Positions 35,699 through 47,340 of a stretch of DNA of 64,000 bases are shown here, one piece after another. The notes beneath the pieces are model-generated. The model was not told the DNA's origin. It made no database searches and worked only from the letters and a program-made list of their open reading frames with translations. How positions within the stretch are numbered: the first letter of the stretch is position 1; each line of letters opens with the position of its first letter. Position numbers and translations under genes: made by a program. The stretch spans positions 47,671 through 111,670 of the forward strand of contig CANNZV010002452.1 in NCBI GenBank assembly GCA_947561585.1, given 5' to 3'. The stretch comes from Caprella mutica. Lineage: Eukaryota; Arthropoda; Malacostraca; Amphipoda; Caprellidae.

Positions 35699-36295
35699 GG
35701 AGCAAGTAAAGATAACGGACCAGAAATGGACCAAGTAAAGTTAGGGGACCAGAAATGAAGCTAGTAAAGATAACGGACCAGAAATCAAGATAGTAAAGTA
35801 AGCGGACCAGAAATCAAGATAGTAAAGATAACGGACCAAAAATCAAGATAGTAAAGATAAGGGACCAGAAATCAAGATAGTAAAGATAACGGACCAGAAA
35901 TCAAGCCAGTAAAGATAACGGACCAGATTATTTTATTTTAGTTTCAATAAATATTTGCTTTAGTATTATATAAATATACAACATAATAAATGATAATATT
36001 AATGACTGTATATTAATTTTGCATATTTTATTAATTGAAAGAATTGATGTAAAAACATGTTTCATTTTGAAGTTGTTAAGAACGAGTAGTAAAAAAAAAA
36101 AAAAAAAATTCTGCTTAAATCCTTTAATGTGGTATCTATGATTCTAAAATTATATTCTTATTCCAAATATTGGTCAAATATTTATAATTCAACCAAGTAA
36201 AGATAACGGACCAGAAGTTAACCTGGTAAAGATAACGGACCGGAATTTAACCTGGTAAAGATAACGGACTCGGGTCCGTTATCTTTACTTGCTCC
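35699..36295. mobile_element. Short TIR element E with internal 29 bp direct repeats
   Basis: Perfect 23 bp inverted ends begin GGAGCAAGTAAAGATAACGG. The flanks CGATTGTG (35691-35698) and CGATTGAG (36296-36303) are an 8 bp target duplication with one mismatch. Inside, about eight direct 29 bp units built on GTAAAGATAACGGACCAGAA extend the left end. Three more in the same direction lie before the right end, so unlike the other families the arrays are direct and not inverted. A 17-19 bp A-run is in the middle. Confidence 0.85.
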
Positions 36296-37501
36296 CGATT
36301 GAGTTCAGTTATGTGTAATTTGTGTCGTAACTGTGTAATTTGTGTCGTAATGAATCAAATAGACGTACAGAAGGGAATAATTTATTTATATTGTACAATA
36401 TCTAGCTAATTTTGAGTGTTCAAAATATGAGTAATTTTAACTCTGTTTGAGGGAAATTTTCTATCCTTCTTTCATATTTTTTAATGTGTCAAATCTTTAC
36501 TTTCTACTTTACTCTTATCAGACCAAATTCGGTCAAAATTTAATTATATACTAATAAATTTTAATTTATTCGCATGTGAGGGAAATCAAATCTGTTAAAT
36601 TTTGCGTATAGCTATTTATTATAAAACTTACTCTAAAAATAACTAATAATTTATAGTATAAATATTTACAAGAATCACACACAGCTTTTATGACTTTTTG
36701 ATTTGAAAATTTGTGAACATGGAATAAATGTCAACAGTCATTAATTTTATAATTAGTATTACATTATAATTAGTATTACAGACATTTTATTTGCAGTTTT
36801 AATAAAGCATTTATAATAACAGAAAGAGTTGACAAAATGATAAAAATATTATTACAAATTTAGAAATTTAACATTTTACGTCATACACCACTTAAAAATT
36901 AATTAATTTATATTTGAAAGTAAACAACTTGTTGCAAAATGGAAAAAAAAAATATTTATTATTCGTGCAATAGTAAATACAATGAATTATATTTCACATG
37001 AATAGGATTCTATCAAACCATGAAAATTAAGTCAATAATTGTTCTTTCATCATATATATTAATCCAATATCAAAATATATTTACTCCGAAAGTGTATGTA
37101 GGAAAAATACTTTCTAATTCTATTATTAAACACACTCATATGTATTCTGAAATTACAGTTTCTGTATTGGTATATATATTATTCTAACTGTACAAAATAT
37201 GTTACTTTTAAAGTGGTTTTAAATCCATTGATTGAATCATTCAATATATCTAACATCAAAAAAACATACAAGTAAATGCAATATATAAATAAATATGTCA
37301 TTACAATATTATATTCAGAAGTTCTTGATGAGATTTTGTACTGAATTTTAAAATATTACAAAATTTACTTATAAATTTTTGATTTAGTTGACAAATATAC
37401 TAATTCGTATAGATTTTAAAATTAACTGAAAGACAATAGTATGACAGTACTTCTTAAAATACTTCCCCATTTTTTGTTCACTAAATAATGTCCATCATTT
37501 C
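36296..37501. other. No gene seen; probable 3' UTR of the gene upstream on the minus strand
   Basis: AT-rich. The minus strand carries AATAAA at 36955-36960, about 540 nt past the stop codon at 37502, a possible polyadenylation signal for the BH3 gene. Confidence 0.3.
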
Positions 37502-39468
37502 TCACATAAACTGTTTAGTTATTTTCCAGCAAATTACAGCAGAAATGGTAGATACTAGGAAATTGGCAGCAAATTTGCGGAGAAAAATACGATCCACATA
37601 TTTTGTTAACTCCTTATCGCTTGCTGGAAGTCTTTTTACCTGAAACAAATAAATAATGAGTTAATATAATCATTTTTAAAGTGTATCACAATATAAGTAT
37701 GAAGTCATCGAATGAATTTATGCATTTAAAATAATTATGATTTAAAGATAATTACATGTTTGTTGTATTGAGAAATATGTGTCGTGTAAACTTAAATCAG
37801 ATTTCAGTTTACACGACACTTTTCAAGAGGAGTAACAAAAAAATTACCTGATAAGACTTTGAGAAATCGTCTGCAATGTCCCTCAATTGTCTCCCTATTT
37901 GAAGTAGAGTGTGCTCTGCTTGCATGATGTCACCTCTTAGATTTTCAGGAGAGGAGTTTTCAGCCTCTTCCACAGGGGTAGCAGGAAGAGGAGACTCCTC
38001 CCAGGTCATCTTGTACGTTCTTCTTGCGTTTAGCTTAGCACCGATTCTTTTGCTATCAATATCCTCTCTCGTAACATCAGGTGAATTGATGTCATAGTTT
38101 GAACAACTGTACTCAGTGTCATTCTGAAATTTACTCTGAATATCTCTTATCTGATCTAGTGTCAATCTAATTTGAGATGTTGATACGAAGTTATCGAAGC
38201 TAGGAGACAGTTCTCGTGGAGTGTTTCGTCTAACGGAGCCAACGGAGTTATCGAAGCTAGGAGACAGTTCTCGTGGAGTGTTTCGTCTAACGTAGTTATC
38301 GAAACTAGGAGACAGTTCTCGTGGAGTGTTTCGTCTAACGGAGCCAACGGAGTTATCGAAGCTAGGAGACAGTTCTCGTGGAGTGTTTCGTCTAACGGAG
38401 TTATCGAAACTAGGAGACAGTTCTCGTGGAGTGTTTCGTCTAACGAAGTTATCGAAACTAGGAGACAGTTCTCGTGGAGTGTTTCTTCTAACGGAGCTAT
38501 CGAAACTAGGAGACAGTTCTCGTGGAGTGTTTCGTCTAATGGAGTTATCGAAGCTAGGAGACAGTTCTCTTGGAGACTGTTCTTTTGGAGTGTTTCGTCT
38601 AAGTGAGCTATCTATGTCCGTGATAAAGTCTGGTTGCATATTTGAATCCAGTTCATCCGAAGAAGAATAATTTTGCTCATTGGTGAAGTTCGAAGAATAA
38701 TGTCGATTATTTTTGGTATTCAATTCATTCTTCAATAATCCATTGTTGATAAAATCTGGAATTATTTCATTTGAAGTTGTTTTAATTTTACCATTACAAT
38801 GGTCAACACAACTACATGATTCAATGGAATGAACTTCAGACGTCTTCTTTTTCAAATCGGAATGATATGGTTTTGTTGGGATTACAGTAAATGTAAATTG
38901 TGACTGAGCTTTTCTTTTGGAATTAATTTGGTTTGAGTTTATTAAATCGGGTGTGAATTGCAATGAATCTGTAAGAAATAGAGAAAAGGGAGCTTAGTGT
39001 TTATAATTTATAAATGAGAGTAAAGCAGGTAGCTTAATAAGAATATGCATGTTAGGAATTTCAAATACCAAAAATATAATTCGATTGAGTAATACCATGA
39101 TGTTCAATAATTACTAATTAGTGTAGTAACATGAAAAATTATGATTAATTTAAATCTAAAATTGTTTCAAGATGATGTCACAAAAAAAATTCTATATGAA
39201 TAAATTTGATTTCGAATAAATTGAATTGCAGCAGGAAATTTATTATAGTGATTTTGAGTTTTGGAAGTAACCATAATATTCTATCGGAATATATTAAAAA
39301 TATCATTTTGAAAAGTATAATTTTGATGAAATTTGTAATGAGATAATAGTTAAAACACTCACCTTGTTTTTCCATGTTTCCAATATTATCCATTTCATGT
39401 GACCCACAATTCACTTGAACTTTGCCAAAGGCTAGGGCACAGTAATTCACTAGTGTGAGTAGAGCCAT
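37502..39468 (-). CDS. BH3-only-like pro-apoptotic protein, three coding exons, 454 aa
   Basis: Coding exons 39468-39363, 38968-37848 and 37639-37502 join in frame (phases 1 and 0) through AAG|GTGAGT...TTCTTACAG and CAG|GTAATT...TTGTTTCAG. Residues 393-404, IGRQLRDIADDF, fit the BH3 consensus (small residue after the first hydrophobic, Leu, Ile, then Ala-Asp-Asp-Phe) and follow an amphipathic AEHTLLQ lead. The last exon (410-454) ends with a hydrophobic segment (432-447) between R430-K431 and K448, a mitochondrial-type tail anchor. BH3-only proteins activate apoptosis by binding Bcl-2 family grooves at the mitochondrial outer membrane; that role here is inference. Residues 159-297 are eight repeats of RRNTPRELSPSFDN. 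The remainder looks disordered. The start ATG is the first in exon 1. An upstream repeat region with short uORFs leaves the true 5' end uncertain. Confidence 0.78.
37863..37898 (-). other. BH3 motif of the gene at 37502-39468
   Basis: Encodes residues 393-404, IGRQLRDIADDF. All four hydrophobic positions (I, L, I, F), the two small residues (G, A) and the invariant Asp are present. The exon ends five codons later (SKSYQ). The vertebrate Bim gene likewise has an exon boundary soon after its BH3. Confidence 0.8.
38184..38600 (-). repeat. In-frame 48 bp coding repeat, 8 copies
   Basis: Codes for RRNTPRELSPSFDNSV with small variants. Two copies carry an extra GSV and the first an extra KEQSP. 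Every copy keeps a TP and an SP proline-directed kinase site and the basic RR pair. Indels are multiples of three, which argues that the frame is under selection. Confidence 0.9.
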
Positions 39469-39669
39469 CGTAGATATTAGCAATGAACGGACTTCAGCTA
39501 AAGAAAAAGGAATCTTCTCAGTAAACTTGAGATAAGGAAATGTATCTTCCGAGTTAACTTCATACAAGGTGATTTCTTAGTTAAATTCAGCTTCAGAAAA
39601 AGAATCTGTTGAATTAACTTCAGCTAAAGATCGTGTTAGTTAACTTTTGACTCAGAAATGGTATCTTCT

Positions 39670-39775
39670 GAATCAACTTCAGCTTCATAAAAAGTTTCTT
39701 CTTCGTTCACTTCAGCTTCACAAAAGGTTTCTTCTTCGTTCACTTCAGCTTCATAAAAGGTTTCTTCTTCGTTGA
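39670..39775 (-). repeat. 33 bp repeat upstream of the BH3 gene, 3 copies plus decayed copies
   Basis: Minus-strand units read GAAGTGAACGAAGAAGAAAC then CTTTTATGAAGCT. Degraded versions continue to about 39500. In one frame they read VNEEETFYEAE. Two intact units contain ATGAAGCTGAAG and so create short upstream ORFs in the predicted 5' leader. The minus-strand stretch 39515-39498 (CCTTTTTCTTTAG) is a good 3' splice site, so part of this region may be a leader intron. Confidence 0.6.
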
Positions 39776-39845
39776 CGGAGATAACTGGAGAGGGAACTGG
39801 AGAGCCACAACTGTAACCTGCTATCACGATAAACGCCACTGATGT

Positions 39846-39880
39846 ACTGAGTCAGGCACACACTCGCCAGTGCTTTTATA
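39846..39880 (-). promoter_or_regulatory. Core promoter of the BH3 gene: TATA box and TCAGT initiator
   Basis: The minus strand has TATAAAAG at 39880-39873 and TCAGT at 39850-39846. The initiator A (39848) is 32 bp from the first T of the TATA box, the normal spacing. TCAGT is the arthropod initiator consensus. The predicted start lies 380 bp upstream of the chosen ATG. Confidence 0.6.
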
Positions 39881-39889
39881 CTCTGAGTT

Positions 39890-42435
39890 GGGATGATTCG
39901 ACCTCATTGAAAACAATGTTCAAAAGTGTGGCAGTTAGGAATAGAAGTATGGCGTTAAATGAAATACAATATTCAATCATAATTTGACTGGTGTTGAAAC
40001 TTGATTTAGTTCCTAAGTTGCCATGGTAGTTTTGGTAAGAAATTAGTATGCAAAGAGCTAAGTATAGAGTATAATTTATGACACATTGAAAAATATGCAA
40101 TAGGAATTGAAAATATATCTCAAACAGAGTTAATAAGCAATACTATAAATATACAACATTAGATATTGTACAATAAAAAGGTATATACATCTTTTATATT
40201 CATTATCAGTTACGTCACCAATTACACAACAATGAACTCAATCGTAATATGGTTTTATATGTTTCAATATAATGAAATTGAAACATACACTTAAATTTCA
40301 CATACGTTCTATGCAAAATAAATACGCTTTCATTCTTTGAAAGGTAATGCAATGTTTCTTAGAAAAACAAGATTATCTCAAGTGGGATAAAGATATACTT
40401 GGTACATGTTTATCCTAGTAACATGTACATGATAATAGAACGGTCAGCTGATGCTCTGATACGCAAACATGATAACCCTACTTCACTGAGTTTCAATATC
40501 TATTGAAAAAAAATTATACCATAAAATCTATGAAACATTTCAAAATTCATATCAGCACAATTTCAATCGAGCTCATATGATGTATGATATTTTAATTTTT
40601 TTTAATTCCATTTTTTTTGATTCAATGCTCTGAAGTATGAAATTTTCGTCAATTTTCCTTTCCATTCAATGTTCCTTAGTATAAAATTTTATCAATTAAT
40701 ATTATCAATTATCATTAAAATAAGTCGTTATTATATTTCTAATTTTGTTCATTGTTAATTATGATATTCTTTTACGTTTTGAAGTGCGTCACCATTTAAA
40801 GTCTAGTGCGTAAATCTCTAATCCGCACTACAGCCAATGAGTCATAGGCTTACCTGTTGTCACCTGTCGCAACTTATACCTTACCTGTTACTGTTTTTTT
40901 TACCTGTTAACAGCTGTTGCGGTCTAAGCACTCGCACTGGGTATAATTTGAAGGCATTCCTATGGATTATCTAACCACAGCCTAAATCTGACTATGAACA
41001 AACATAAAACAAATTAAAAGAGAAAAACTTCTATTTGCCTATATTTAATTGCCAATAGTGAGTTATATGTATATTTCTTTGAAAAAAAATTAATTTTCGA
41101 AATTGTTTTGCAAATTTGAAGAAAGTTTTATTACACGAATGAAAATTTTCGATCATCTGTCACTTGATTTGAATAAAGTTTTTATATATTGTATGTATTT
41201 ACTATATTTTCATTATTCTGCTTTTAATTTAATTGTCAAATTTGAATATTTTCAATATATAATTACCTCTCTTCCTCATGATAATGAAACGGTTAAAAGA
41301 AACCAGCAGAAAAAATGAAACTGAAATTAAATATTTAAGGAGTTACCTACAACAGATAAGCACGTGAGTCTGATTATCAATTTATGAAGAGATTATTATA
41401 CCTGTACGTTCTTTATCGGTCAATAGCAGAGAACGTTTTGAAAGAAAAAAGTATGTTAAGTCATAAATATATTTATAATTTCTTTTTGAACATATTACAA
41501 AATTATTTAGAAAAAATATGTTAAAAATCATCACAAATATATTTTTATAATATTTTTTAAGTGTCTAAACATTATTTTAAAATAATTGTAATAATTTTTA
41601 CTTACGGTGGAATATTGTTAAAATTATTATGTATATATTGCTTGCATTTAAAAAAATAATATAAAATGATAAGCAAATTAATTGAAAAGGTTTGATCCAT
41701 GTTTTCCCAATGATAACATATCGCTAAGATTTAACCTACGGAAGTGCCCTCTCCTAGTTTCAATTATCATTCTATTCATTAACAGAAGAAAGTCTACGGT
41801 CTTCAATAGCACTAATTCAAGTAAGTATGCAAAATTATAGTACATACTTTTCCTATTGGTTGTTCCTATTAATGTCGATAAATATATGATGAATTATATC
41901 ATATAAAATGATATTAGTTTCATTTCATTACGATAGTTTGTCAGTTTAGGTTATTTGGAAATTATGATTATCTTTTAGTGAATATTTTTTGATATTTTTG
42001 GTATGACTTCAACAGTTACAGTTATTTTGTTTGCAAATGATGGGTGTTACAGATTTTGCACAATTTATTACACTTTTTGGTACAAATTTGTGTAAGAGGT
42101 CTATAGTTACTTAATTACTACAGAGCTGTTATAAAATTGAACGAAAAATGTTTCCACACATTGATTTTGTTTCAAAATGTAAAATGAAAAACTGTTTTGT
42201 TAAAATAATTATTTTGAAGTTACTTGGTAACATATCAGGATTTGAGGGGTAGTGAACTTATGTAAAAAAATCAGTTTTTGTTTAAAAAATAATGACGCTA
42301 ATTAGTTAAAATATTCATGAGAAATCGAATACTTTAACAACCGCGTCTGCAGTTAACACGCTGCGATCTGTTTTTTTGTGTGGAATCATTCGTCTTTTAA
42401 CGAAATTAAGACAATAACTGTTACTCGATCCAAAA
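39890..42435. other. No gene seen
   Basis: AT-rich intergenic sequence. The frames at 39876-40100 (minus) and 41103-41318 (plus) have no motif. Confidence 0.4.
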
Positions 42436-44965
42436 TATCCCAAGCAACCACAGTTAATGGGGCCAATGTGGGCACTAGGTGCCATTCAAGCCCGTAATCT
42501 GATGACAAATCATATTGGTACTGTGTGGTTATTTGCAAAATGGGCCAACGTGGTGACAGCATGGGCTACTAATGTTGAAACCATCTTGGCCCAAGATGTT
42601 GTCGCGATTGATGGGGCCAAGGTCGTAAAAGAACTGGCAAGCTGTATTGAAATCAACTTGGTACTAGGTGGTTTCCATGTGACATATGACACTACCACAT
42701 TGGTACTGTGTGGTCATTTACAAACTGGGCCCACATGGTGACAGCATGGGCTACTAATGTTGAAACCATCTTGGTATAAGATGATGCCGAGGATGATGGG
42801 GCCAGGGTCGAAAAAGCACTGGCAACCAATATTGATATTACTTTGGTACTAGGTGGTTTCCATGTGCTAAATATGGCACTACCATATTGGACCCATCTGG
42901 TAACAATAAATAAATCATAAGGTTTAATAAATTTCTTTTGAAGCCATGAATAGATTAATAATAGAGCATTGTTATTAATAAAATGAATATCATAATGAGT
43001 AAGACAAATAAAAATCATCTTCTAGATTTCCATTTATTTATTCGTAGATCGTTACAACAGAAGAGTAGAACGAACTTAAAAAACCTATCCATTAAAAAGG
43101 TGATTCAACAGTAACATTAAACAATACATCTAGCTTTGTATCATAAGTATAAAGAGTTATTATAATATAGTAGAGAATAGTTATATATGATATTACAACT
43201 AACATGACTATAATAAAAAGCTGACTACCTATAACTCTGAGATTAAAACAAAACTTATTATATTATCTATGGAAATCGACTCAATCGAATTACATAGCTA
43301 AGAAAAACAAGCATACAATAATTCAGTGAGAGATCTAATAATTTACATCCTTGGCTATGGGTTGGTCCACATTCTGTTGTGCCTATCTCTCCTTCCGTTA
43401 TTGCAGTAACTGCCTTAACTACCTCTCAAAATTTGAAGCTTCTCTTATGGCGATGGCTCTACCCTGAAAAAGAAAAAATTAATTACTTAATCAATTCTCA
43501 ATATCACTTGCAGAGTACCGTAGCTGCATTTGTTTCAGTTATATTAATTACCTATATTTAAATATTTACTATATTTGCAAGCAAATTTTGTAATTATCAG
43601 AAATGAACAAAAGTACGTGTATCCAAATTTTTTGTAACTAACAGGTTTTCTCTGTAACTATTTTTAAATTAAATAATAGGTGCCCACATACCTAGATAGT
43701 GGAATTATATACTTTCAGAAATCGAATCGCATTTCAAATTTAAATTATTATATTTAAAGAGAAATTTAAATTAATAATTCATGGTAAGTTCCGAGTTATC
43801 GGACGTTTTCACGTTTTCGATAAAGTTTGAAAAATTATTATCATTTAATCTTCAAGTTGCTGTAGTACCTACTTTATTTCTATAATGATCGAGAAAAAGT
43901 GACACTGTAAGATAAATTATTAATAACTCGAAAATTACCCTAGGTACATATATTTAGCCATAGGTTGAAGAAAATATTATTCAGCTCGGTATCTAATTAG
44001 GTACTGCACCTATAGAAGCACGCCATAACTATATCGAATACACTATATAAAATAACTTTAAAATATCTATAAGTATATTTTAAAAACTTGAACTCACCAT
44101 TTTATAACTTTAAATAGGCCGCAGAGTGCAGTTTTGAAGAATTTTCTTAATTAATTAAGGGAATTAAAAACTAATACCTCCTCCAACGAAAAGCACTGAC
44201 AAACTACCTGAATTTTAAAATTTCACTATGTATGTATAACCGAAAATACAAAGCAGGCTCATACCGGAAACAAATAAGTTCACTTGTTCACTTTAGGATT
44301 GCATATTATCCTCTATTCGTAATTTATTATACAAATATTTTGAAAATGTAGTAAGATGGTCACAATTAGCTACCAGTAGCTAATTAAAAAAATATCCAAG
44401 CTTCATAGAAACTAGCATCTGGCAACCACGCTATAAAATCAGTCAGTGCCACTCACCCTTCGTTATCATTTTACACATCATATAGCTTATTTACCTATAT
44501 CTTATATTAAAATTGTGTTAATTAAAAACTATAAATTTTAAACCTTGAAACTAAAACTTTAACTCTTTATCGTTCCTGTGATCATCTTCGTCTAGTCACT
44601 TAAACTTAGTATTAAAAAAATATTTTTGCTGAACGATTAATAATTTAATATTAATTTGAAGACATTTTATAAATTGCGATTGATTGAATCCTTCCTATTC
44701 CAGGAAATGGTCTTTCCAATATGTTAATAAAGCTTCCACCATATAATGTTGATAGGCTATACAGTAATCAGGTTGGGCCAATATGACAATTCAATGGGAT
44801 GGATTTGAAACATTGAACCAATCTTCTCCCAAGATAACATTCCATGAGAATGTAAAACCACATTATCCCCATGTAATTTCTAGGCTACTTTTCAGTCTGC
44901 CATCTCTTGCCCATCTAACCATCTAGTGCCCATGTTGGCACAATGTGTCCTGGTTGCTTGGGATA
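42436..44965. mobile_element. TIR element I, 2.5 kb, with 187 bp internal direct repeat
   Basis: Ends start TATCCCAAGCAACCA in both directions, and imperfect inverted homology continues about 45 bp (GGGCACTAG is shared). Target duplications are unclear. Inside the left end a unit of about 187 bp, starting GGTACTGTGTGGT, is present twice in tandem (42517-42700, 42701-42890). The frames seen there (42457-42741 and others) are read-through of this repeat. Confidence 0.6.
43419..43463 (-). other. Candidate terminal exon inside element I
   Basis: A very strong 3' splice site on the minus strand (TTTTTTCTTTTTCAG) is followed by 14 codons, GRAIAIREASNFER, and a TAG. No upstream exon is identified. 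If real, it could be a captured gene end or part of the element's own gene. Confidence 0.25.
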
Positions 44966-45852
44966 CGTCAATGATCAGGATTAATTTTTCTTTATTAATA
45001 TAAAGTAAACTAGAACGAGAATAAAAACACTCATAAACAGAGCAAAATTGGCTATAATTAAATATATATTCTAAAATAGTTTTCCTATAAATAAGATGGC
45101 AGCACCTTAGTAGATTACTAACGTTTCTCTGTCGATTCATTAACAATCGACAAATACTATGTCCAAAGGTTTACTGATCCTTAAAAGGTGTGAATACCTA
45201 AATCTTGTATCCACACCGCAAACCATGACTCAGAGTCAATGAGTCACAGTGGTTGTCACATCAGAACAATGGATCAGAGTAACATGGTAAGCAGATAATT
45301 TTTTCGCTAGGTGAATATAGTCGATGAGAGAATAAGGAACATTTATCTAAGACGGTAAATGATTCGACAAAATTCACCGTAATCGATAACAAAAAGTTTA
45401 GTAAGAATATAATATTTCTGTGGTTAATGTTTTTATGATATTCATAACTACAAAGATTAACGGTTAGTTCTGAATGTAAAGAGTGAGAAAAAGAATGGAA
45501 TGAAACACTCGTTCAAACAAGATAGAACAAAAACTTTCGAACTGAGATCTGTAAAAGGTTATCTTTGAGAGGTTCGGTACTTCAATCTGACTTGTACGCG
45601 TGCGGTCAAAAATGACTGAATTTTCAAAATATTTACTTAAAAGGACAGTATTATTAGTTCAATTTATGAAATGACATTTTCTTGACTTCGCTTTTATTAG
45701 AATTTATATTAACTGTAAAAATAAGAATAAATTTTGGATTTAATTTATTTATTCCATGTGTTATTATATATCTGCTTGCCAATTATTTGTTAGGTTAGTG
45801 TGACAGACAGACATGGTAGTAACTGTTGCTATATTGAACAGTTGTTATCATA

Positions 45853-45965
45853 GAATAATAATAATAAACTTTATTCAGAAAAAATATAAAATATACATGA
45901 ATACATATACAAATACAAAGTTAAAATATCTAAGAAAATAAATTTCTGAAGCCCGTCCTGGTACC
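45853..45965 (-). mobile_element. 3' end of a non-LTR retrotransposon, 5' truncated
   Basis: The minus strand ends CTGAATAAAGTTTATTATTA, then TTATT, the A/T-rich simple tail and AATAAA signal typical of CR1/Jockey/RTE-group 3' ends. Only about 110 bp remain. Confidence 0.5.
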
Positions 45966-46033
45966 TTAAATAAATATTATTGGACATTTATAAAATCAAA
46001 AATGCAAAGTCAGAAAAAATCACTCGTACCTTC

Positions 46034-46206
46034 ATACAATCAGAGGTTATTCAAACTCTGCATTGAAGGTTTTTTTCAGTGGGCAATACCGTATTGAGTC
46101 AGGTCCAGGTTTTCCACCCTTCTCCTGATGATGAATAGAAATCTTTCTCTTCTAAAGCTTGAAAACTGAAAAAAAACCTTCAACGCAGAGTTTGAATTAC
46201 CTCTAA
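46034..46206. repeat. Short inverted-repeat element (MITE-like)
   Basis: Arms of about 40 bp at 46034-46078 and 46163-46206 share TTCAAACTCTGC and TTGAAGGTTTTTTT in inverted orientation, with an ~85 bp centre. Confidence 0.7.
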
Positions 46207-47043
46207 TATAATAACATCAAATTTATACTCTCATGTGTTAAATGTAAAGAAATTGATATTGGTAAATAGCCATTATAATATATTATTAGCATTGTTAAAG
46301 TTTCTGATATTAATTCTGTATCCAATTTTTCACTATTCGAATAATTTAAACTGCAATTTTCGACTATTAATTTCCTTTGTCTACTACTATCGAAATGAAA
46401 ATATTGTTATTCACTTTAATAAATTAATAGAATGAAGGATTGATATATCACTCACCAATCGGCTTATAGTTATTAATATCTCTCGGTGAAAATAATCAAT
46501 GATAAAAAAGATCATCTATATACGACGATAATTAATTTGACTAATTTCCAACAATAAATAAATTTAGTTCAGCATATTTTGTTGAATAATTAATCAAAAT
46601 GATAATGTTTGAAATTATGAAATTTTACGATAAAATACATAATCAACAATAATAGACGATCCTTGTCGATTCTATATATGTTATATAATTTATGGGTGTC
46701 ATTGTAATTATTTTTCTTTTCTCGTCATTAAAAATGTAGTATAATATTCATCAGACAATATGATGTAAGAAGATATTGTGTGAGTCTAATTAAAGATCCT
46801 TTTTACGTATTACCTCTAGAGATATGACAATGTATAATCTCTCCCTTCTAGCCAGTGATTAAAAACACGCATCGCATTACACTGAGAGTAATAGGACACT
46901 TATTAGTCACAAGAAACTCTCGTGCCTTTTTAGCATCTCAATCAAGTTATTAGAGCAGAGGAGCACTTGAGAGCCAGTAGGAAAATTAATAATAATAGTC
47001 TTCTATTGTCCATACGGTAAATATTAATAGTGTTCTCTATACC

Positions 47044-47340
47044 GTATTGAGTGTTCTACATTGTATTGAATGTTCTCTATACCGTATTGAGGGTTCTATA
47101 CCGTATTGAGTGTTCTCTACACCGTATTGAGTGTTCTCTACACCATATTGAGTGTTCTCTACACCGTATTGAGTGTTCTCTATACCGTATTGAGTGTTTT
47201 CTATACCGTATTGAGTGTTCTCTACACCATATTGAGTGTTCTCTACACCGTATTGAGTGTTCTCTATACCGTATTGAGTGTTTTCTATACCGTATTGAGT
47301 GTTCTCTAGACCGCATTGAGTTTTCTACATCGAATTGAGT
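47044..47340. repeat. 21 bp minisatellite, about 14 copies
   Basis: The unit is GTATTGAGTGTTCTCTACAC plus C, with TATACC, CCATATT and TTTTCT variants that recur as a block (order repeated at about 47120-47210 and 47220-47300). Open frames of 67-95 codons on both strands here are artefacts of the 3n unit length. Confidence 0.93.

Noticed and set aside
38162..38670. Plus-strand frames across the RRNTPRELSPSFDN repeats
   Set aside because: Shadows of the 48 bp coding repeat; the minus strand has the splice sites, the BH3 motif and the correct exon phases.
39636..39839. Minus-strand frame MAFIVIAGYSCGSP... with VNEEETFYEAEV repeats as the N-terminus of the BH3 protein
   Set aside because: It has no ATG start and ends in a stop before exon 1. 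It is treated as a leader repeat region, although a longer protein cannot be excluded if splicing differs.
42457..43018. Frames of 62-108 codons on both strands
   Set aside because: Both strands open across a duplicated 187 bp module of element I; no motif and no splice support.
47051..47338. Overlapping open frames on both strands with repeated YRIECSLHRIECSL-like motifs
   Set aside because: Artefact of the 21 bp minisatellite.
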